From positions 2,559 through 21,656 of the forward strand of contig DAET01000063.1 in NCBI GenBank assembly GCA_002497765.1: a DNA stretch of 19,098 nt. The letters run 5' to 3'. The stretch is from Euryarchaeota archaeon UBA486 (GTDB taxonomy: Archaea; Thermoplasmatota; Poseidoniia; Poseidoniales; Poseidoniaceae). Positions 16,225 through 19,098 of this stretch are shown piece by piece; position 1 is the first letter of the stretch; the number at the start of each line of letters is the position of its first letter. The notes beneath the pieces were generated by a model that was given only the letters and a program-made list of their open reading frames with translations, was not told where the DNA came from and did no database searches. The translations under genes and the position numbers were made by a program.

Positions 16225-16240
16225 AGTGATCGGAATCACT
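16225..16240. repeat. inverted repeat AGTGAT-CGGA-ATCACT spanning the pilin stop codon
   Basis: Perfect 6-base arms with a 4-base loop. The pilin stop (TGA, 16236-16238 complement) lies inside the arm next to the coding sequence. It may stabilise the 3' end of an abundant pilin message. Confidence 0.45.
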
Positions 16241-16739
16241 CAGCAACGACGCCGTTGGTGGTGTCGATGGTCTTGCCTTCACGGGTGTCCGTGACGGTGA
16301 CGTCGATGGAACAGCTGCCTCCGCAGAGGTTCTGTCCGTTCTCGACAACGGTCACACCATCACCAACGGACCAGACTTGGTCGTCGGTGTTGCCAAACTC
16401 GACGAGGCTGCACACAGAGGTGCCGTCAACGCCAGGGTTGTCGCAGGTCACTGGGGCAGCGCCGTCAATGCTCAGCTTGACGGAGACAGCGGCCCAGTTG
16501 ATGTCGCCGCCTTGGTCCATGGTCAACATGATCAGGTTGTCAGCGTCGCCTGCACCAGGGGTGCCCTGTGCATCCTTTCCGCTCATGGCGTAAAGGGCCA
16601 GGTTGCCGTCGGTGTTGCCTTCAGCGAGGGAGCTAGCCCACACGTACAGCACACCAGCCAGCACCACAGTGATCGCCACCATCAAGATGGTAGCGATAAC
16701 GGGGCTGACAGCCTCTTCGTTTCGGTTTTCGTTTTGCAT
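16236..16739 (-). CDS. archaeal type IV pilin (Pilin_N/DUF1628-like)
   Basis: This 167-residue protein begins with a short charged leader MQNENRNEEA, then VSPVIATILMVAITVVLAGVLYVWASSLA, a single hydrophobic helix (about 11-38). This is the hallmark of archaeal type IV pilins, processed by a PibD/EppA-like peptidase near the start of the helix. The rest is an extracellular beta-rich domain with four cysteines (99, 110, 139, 143), probably making two disulfides, and many Asp/Gly/Thr residues. It would assemble into a surface filament or adhesin. It has a strong ribosome binding site and its own TATA candidate, and sits alone between convergent neighbours. No other pilus assembly genes are in the window, so the filament machinery is elsewhere. 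Confidence 0.92.
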   Translation of the reverse strand: MQNENRNEEAVSPVIATILMVAITVVLAGVLYVWASSLAEGNTDGNLALYAMSGKDAQGTPGAGDADNLIMLTMDQGGDINWAAVSVKLSIDGAAPVTCDNPGVDGTSVCSLVEFGNTDDQVWSVGDGVTVVENGQNLCGGSCSIDVTVTDTREGKTIDTTNGVVAE

Positions 16740-16747
16740 ATTTTTGT

Positions 16748-16753
16748 CCTCCT
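16748..16753 (-). promoter_or_regulatory. strong Shine-Dalgarno of the pilin gene
   Basis: AGGAGG, 8 bases from the pilin ATG, within AAAGGAGGACAAAAAT. It is one of the strongest ribosome binding sites in the window, which fits a highly expressed structural protein. A small CCCC-GAAT-GGGG hairpin (16756-16767) lies directly upstream. Confidence 0.8.
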
Positions 16754-16790
16754 TTCCCCATTCGGGGTAGGCCTGCCTATGTCCATCCTC

Positions 16791-16798
16791 ATATTAAA
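16791..16798 (-). promoter_or_regulatory. TATA-box candidate of the pilin promoter
   Basis: The minus strand reads TTTAATAT, preceded by purine-rich GATGGG that could serve as a BRE. A start about 25 bases downstream would fall near 16767, leaving a leader of about 28 bases carrying the Shine-Dalgarno. Spacing fits archaeal promoters, but no experiment backs it. Confidence 0.5.
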
Positions 16799-16939
16799 CC
16801 CATCTGCCTTTTTTCTTCGCCTCCGCGCGAGAAATTGCTGTTTTTCGGTAAAATTGCCCATGTTACATTTTGCGCCTGAACGCGCCGACGAGTGGTACAT
16901 ACCGTTTGTAAATACCAAAATGAACACGAAAATATCCGC

Positions 16940-17131
16940 ATGGCTTACGCTGATGGTGGAGTGGAGGTGAACAGGGTGAGAGAAAACGAGAGGGGATGGG
17001 ATGCACTCAACGAGAACTTCAACAGCCCTGTTCATGAAACCGTAGTTGAACGCGGTTTATATGCGTTTTTGATGAGAAAAACGCTGCTTTACTCAACGGT
17101 GAGGATCTCTGGACCGCCGGAAGTGACGTGA
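16940..17131 (+). CDS. possible small leaderless gene (63 residues), doubtful
   Basis: An ATG at 16940 opens 63 codons ending at a TGA inside the 3' end of the convergent aminopeptidase gene (43-base overlap). TTTGTAAATA at 16905-16914 lies about 26-30 bases before the ATG, the distance of a TATA box driving a leaderless message. The product is charged and mixed (VEVNRVRENERGW, LYAFLMRKTLLY). Against it: the aminopeptidase terminator-like hairpin lies within it, no family is recognised, and a frame of this length can occur by chance. Confidence 0.2.
   Translation: MAYADGGVEVNRVRENERGWDALNENFNSPVHETVVERGLYAFLMRKTLLYSTVRISGPPEVT
17063..17084 (-). terminator. hairpin with T run behind methionine aminopeptidase
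   Basis: GCGTTTTT, a 6-base loop GATGAG, and AAAAACGC form a perfect 8-base stem that ends 5 bases past the aminopeptidase stop. Both strands contain a T5 run, which suits archaeal termination. It closes the right-hand housekeeping operon. Confidence 0.6.
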
Positions 17132-18102
17132 ACCGTATGCTCGAACTGTGCGATGTTGCCACCGTCTTTGCACCGAAGCACGTGGTAGGTCTCGAGGAAA
17201 CGGATGCTGATGAGTTTCTTCACCAAAGCATTCCACTTGCTCTGGAGACTGGCTTCATCAGCGTCCGGGAAGGGTTTCTTCAGCATCGGGAAAGCCCATC
17301 GCTCGGCGAACGGGAGGGTCGAGTAGCGTTCTTCCAAATTCCGTGCCATCTGCGCACCCAGCGGTTTGAGTTGGTTTTTGGCGCGCGCTTTGCGAGAGGT
17401 GGTCAGTCCGGTCACGCGGTAGATGTTGGATGAATGGGGACGACCGATGTTCTCGATGAGACCCGATTCCCCGGTGGTGTTGAACGGTTCAACGGCGTAC
17501 ACGCCGCCCTCCTCAACCACCCCTGAAAAGCCACGGTTGTCTTTGCCGCAAGCATACGACGGCACGGAAACACCAGCATGGAGTTCCCACGGTTTGAGTT
17601 GGTGGCCGCACAAGTTTCGGATGGGTTGGAAGCCTGCATCCAAGGACGGTTGTGCAGCGGCTTGGCCCACTTTGTACCAGGGTGTTCCGGGATGAAGCAT
17701 CTCGATGGCTGCGTCCCGTGCTTCCTTGGCAGCCTTGATTTGTTCCGTGTGCTCGTTGCTGTTGCCGATTTCCAAGGTCAAGGCGTTATCACCAATGTGA
17801 CCTTTGATGTGTACACCAAAATCGATCTTGACGCAGTCGCCCTTCTGCAGCACCATCTCGCCGTCCCATCCTTCCACGCCTTCGACCTGATGGTTGGTGG
17901 TGAAATGGGCTGCTAAGTCGTTGACAGCGATGGTGCCGGGGAAGGCAGGCTTTCCACCGTGTCGGTGAATGAAGCGTTCAGCGGATTCGATGATTTCGTG
18001 GAAGGTCTTGCCCGGTTGGAGCTCGTCCTTCATGGCCTCGAGGGTGCGACGGGCTACGTGCCCTGCATCTCGCCAATACTTCAAGTTGGATTCTTCCACC
18101 AT
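17089..18102 (-). CDS. map: methionine aminopeptidase, type II (archaeal)
   Basis: This 337-residue metalloenzyme removes the initiator methionine from new proteins. The pita-bread fold ligands are all visible: His66 in AAHFTTN, Asp94 in KIDFG, Asp105 in GHIGDNALTL, His167 in NLCGHQLKPWELHAG, Glu205 in YAVEPFNTTGE and Glu321 in AQFEHTVHV. The insertion between about residues 225 and 310 (with ERYSTLPFAERW) marks the type II enzymes of archaea and eukaryotes. At 337 residues it is somewhat longer than many archaeal forms (about 300). The ATG at 18102 overlaps the end of the Sua5-like gene by 22 bases, so the two are coupled. A terminator-like hairpin follows. Confidence 0.96.
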   Translation of the reverse strand: MVEESNLKYWRDAGHVARRTLEAMKDELQPGKTFHEIIESAERFIHRHGGKPAFPGTIAVNDLAAHFTTNHQVEGVEGWDGEMVLQKGDCVKIDFGVHIKGHIGDNALTLEIGNSNEHTEQIKAAKEARDAAIEMLHPGTPWYKVGQAAAQPSLDAGFQPIRNLCGHQLKPWELHAGVSVPSYACGKDNRGFSGVVEEGGVYAVEPFNTTGESGLIENIGRPHSSNIYRVTGLTTSRKARAKNQLKPLGAQMARNLEERYSTLPFAERWAFPMLKKPFPDADEASLQSKWNALVKKLISIRFLETYHVLRCKDGGNIAQFEHTVHVTSGGPEILTVE

Positions 18103-18674
18103 TGAACCACGCTATGCGAAGGTACGATGCCCTCTCTCATAACAGTTACCTCCACGCCATCGGTGCCCTCGGTCACGTTGAGGATGGTGCTTCCTACACC
18201 TCCCGGGCAATCACCGGCCAAGATGGCATGATGCGGCAGGCCGAGGGATGCTCCCGCTGCTTCGGCGGTGGCTTCAGGGGGTTCGCCGGATTCGTTGGCG
18301 CTGGTGGCCGTGATGGGTCCGAAGGTTTCCACCAGTGCACGGGCCGTTGGATGTGCGAGGCAGCGGACGGCCACGCGCGCCCCGCCCAGCCTGGCATCGA
18401 GGGGGTCGACGGCGTCGAGAATGAAGGTAAAACCGCCTTGCGGAAACGCCGCTTCCAGTGCCCGGACCTTGTCAGGAACACGGACGAGGCTCGTGGCTTG
18501 GTCGAGGGAGAGCACGCCCAAACTCACCGGCTTGTCAGCCGAGCGTTGCTTCAGTTCAAACAGCGCGTCAAGCGAAGGTTTCGTCGGCAGGCAGGCCAAT
18601 CCCGGCAAGGTGCTGGTCGGATAGGCGACGACGCCGCCATCCTTCACGTGCGCTATGAGGTCGGAGGAGAGCAT
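18081..18674 (-). CDS. tsaC: threonylcarbamoyl-AMP synthase (Sua5/YrdC family)
   Basis: This 197-residue protein catalyses formation of threonylcarbamoyl-AMP from threonine, bicarbonate and ATP, the first step of the t6A tRNA modification. YrdC-domain features: VVAYPTSTLPGLACLPTK (15-32), the basic KQR..DKP block (42-49), which binds ATP and the carbonate, and TATSANESGEPP (122-133). The family's usual PT-T-YGL loop here reads PTSTLPGL, a small deviation. It lacks the extra C-terminal domain of full-length Sua5, so it is of the short YrdC/TsaC type. The ATG at 18674, with GAGG 7 bases before it, is preferred to a TTG at 18680. It lies 9 bases behind the small unknown gene and overlaps the aminopeptidase gene. 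Confidence 0.92.
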   Translation of the reverse strand: MLSSDLIAHVKDGGVVAYPTSTLPGLACLPTKPSLDALFELKQRSADKPVSLGVLSLDQATSLVRVPDKVRALEAAFPQGGFTFILDAVDPLDARLGGARVAVRCLAHPTARALVETFGPITATSANESGEPPEATAEAAGASLGLPHHAILAGDCPGGVGSTILNVTEGTDGVEVTVMREGIVPSHSVVQWWKNPT

Positions 18675-18683
18675 CGTCAACCC

Positions 18684-18962
18684 TCAAGCCTTGACCCAGT
18701 GGGTCACGTGCTGATGAGCCACATCGGCGGCCAGGTCTTTGTCCTCGGTTCGCACCATGAGTTTCCCGCTCGGGTAGAGCGTCATCTCGCAACGGCCGGT
18801 GAACGTCCAACATAAACGGGAGCGAACACCCACTTCGTACCCCGCCGCTTCAATGGCACCGCCCACGGCATCGAGATCGATGGTCGTGATGTCGTCAGGA
18901 ACGATTTGGTACGACCCTTGGGTGCCGCACAACTCCATGGCAAATCCGTCGGACATGGGCAT
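18684..18962 (-). CDS. small conserved-looking protein of unknown function
   Basis: This 92-residue protein (ATG 18962; a GTG lies one codon earlier and another ATG two codons later) has alternating strand/helix character: YQIVPDDITTIDLDAVGGAIEAAGYEV, then LCWTFTGRCEMTLYPSGKLMVRTEDKDLAADVAHQHV. The end part (charged strand, YPSGKLMV turn, acid-rich helix start) recalls small TBP-like or RNA-binding folds, but I do not recognise a family. It lies 3 bases after the stop of the GPPS-repeat gene and 9 bases before the Sua5-like start, so it belongs to the same operon and could have a translation- or tRNA-linked role. Confidence 0.7.
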   Translation of the reverse strand: MPMSDGFAMELCGTQGSYQIVPDDITTIDLDAVGGAIEAAGYEVGVRSRLCWTFTGRCEMTLYPSGKLMVRTEDKDLAADVAHQHVTHWVKA

Positions 18963-18965
18963 CAC

Positions 18966-19098
18966 TCACAATTTAGGGGGCCGGGAGGGTGGGCCGCTGG
19001 GAGGGCCTGATGGTGGACCGGATGGAGGGCCACTGGGCGGACCTGATGGTGGACCGCTGGGCGGACCGGAAGGGGGGCCAGAGGGTGGACCGGATGGA
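18966..19098 (-). CDS. C-terminal end of a protein with GPPS repeats, N-terminus outside window
   Basis: The minus strand is open from the window edge to a TGA at 18966-18968. The 43 visible residues are PS, nine copies of Gly-Pro-Pro-Ser, and the end RPPKL. The unit is repeated perfectly at protein level while its codons vary (GGT/GGC, CCA/CCG/CCC/CCT, TCA/TCC/TCT/AGC/AGT), so protein sequence rather than DNA repetition seems selected. Such a tail would be extended and flexible, as a linker or a surface or binding tail. What precedes it is unknown. It is followed by the 92-residue gene after 3 bases. Confidence 0.75.
   Translation of the reverse strand, partial: PSGPPSGPPSGPPSGPPSGPPSGPPSGPPSGPPSGPPSRPPKL
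18984..19098 (-). repeat. 12-base tandem repeat encoding GPPS
   Basis: Nine full 12-base units (18984-19091) plus part of a tenth at the window edge. Units differ at third positions but keep the Gly-Pro-Pro-Ser reading. The array continues beyond the window. Confidence 0.85.

Larger units (their letters stand above)
16740..17088. other. 349-base non-coding stretch between pilin and methionine aminopeptidase
   Basis: This stretch is more AT-rich than the flanking genes. It holds the pilin promoter and leader (16740 to about 16800), a hairpin behind the aminopeptidase stop (17063-17084) and a further TATA-like word TTTATATG/CATATAAA at 17056-17063. Between about 16800 and 16935 I see no gene, tRNA or strong repeat. 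A weak plus-strand small reading frame from 16940 is listed separately. Confidence 0.6.

Noticed and set aside
16756..16767. CCCCATTCGGGG palindrome as an operator in front of the pilin gene
   Set aside because: Only 4-base arms and immediately next to the Shine-Dalgarno; too short to support a regulatory site by itself.
18102..18815. Plus-strand open frame (237 codons) opposite the Sua5-like and small unknown genes
   Set aside because: The minus-strand genes have recognisable motifs and operon spacing; this product is Gly/Arg-rich low complexity.
18984..19098. CRISPR-like or minisatellite array
   Set aside because: Units are 12 bases without spacers, stay in one reading frame and vary at third codon positions, so this is a coding repeat.

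Overview
The window looks like a piece of a marine Thermoplasmatota-type euryarchaeal genome, most likely a Group II (Poseidoniales-like) lineage. This assignment is an inference. It rests on a type II (archaeal/eukaryotic) methionine aminopeptidase, a pilin with the archaeal VSPVIATILMV N-terminus, AT-rich TATA-like elements, and tightly packed genes with stop/start overlaps. No rRNA, tRNA, CRISPR array, transposase or phage gene was found.

Most of the window (1 to 16147) is a surface-glycan biosynthesis and export island. It opens with a truncated nucleotide-sugar dehydrogenase (minus strand). Divergent from it is a three-gene plus-strand run: an ABC-2 polysaccharide permease, its ATPase and a divergent MurG-like glycosyltransferase. 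A long minus-strand run follows, reading from 11691 down to 3961: a PP-loop (QueC/DUF6395-like) protein, a MurG-like glycosyltransferase, a small SAM-methyltransferase-like protein, a protein of about 1206 residues joining a helical-repeat region, two GT-A glycosyltransferase domains and a second copy of the PP-loop domain, and a DUF6270-like protein. Next come an NAD-dependent epimerase and a GT4-type glycosyltransferase (plus), a second GT4 (minus, convergent, overlapping tails) and a membrane GT2 (plus).

The right end changes character. A cysteine-containing archaeal type IV pilin has its own ribosome binding site and TATA candidate and is followed by a series of hairpins. A compact minus-strand housekeeping run then reads inward from the right edge: the tail of a protein with GPPS repeats, a 92-residue unknown, a Sua5/YrdC-type threonylcarbamoyl-AMP synthase and methionine aminopeptidase.

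The most interesting item is the pair of QueC-like PP-loop proteins with a Cys4 (C-x8/9-C-x2-C-x2-C) motif inside a glycan locus, one fused to two glycosyltransferases. PP-loop enzymes of this kind activate a carboxylate with ATP. Together with the nucleotide-sugar dehydrogenase, which makes uronic acids, this suggests (inference only) ATP-dependent amidation, or a related modification, of a carboxylated glycan that the ABC transporter exports. Two related MurG-like proteins, one with a degenerate donor site, add to the impression of a locus built by duplication and divergence.
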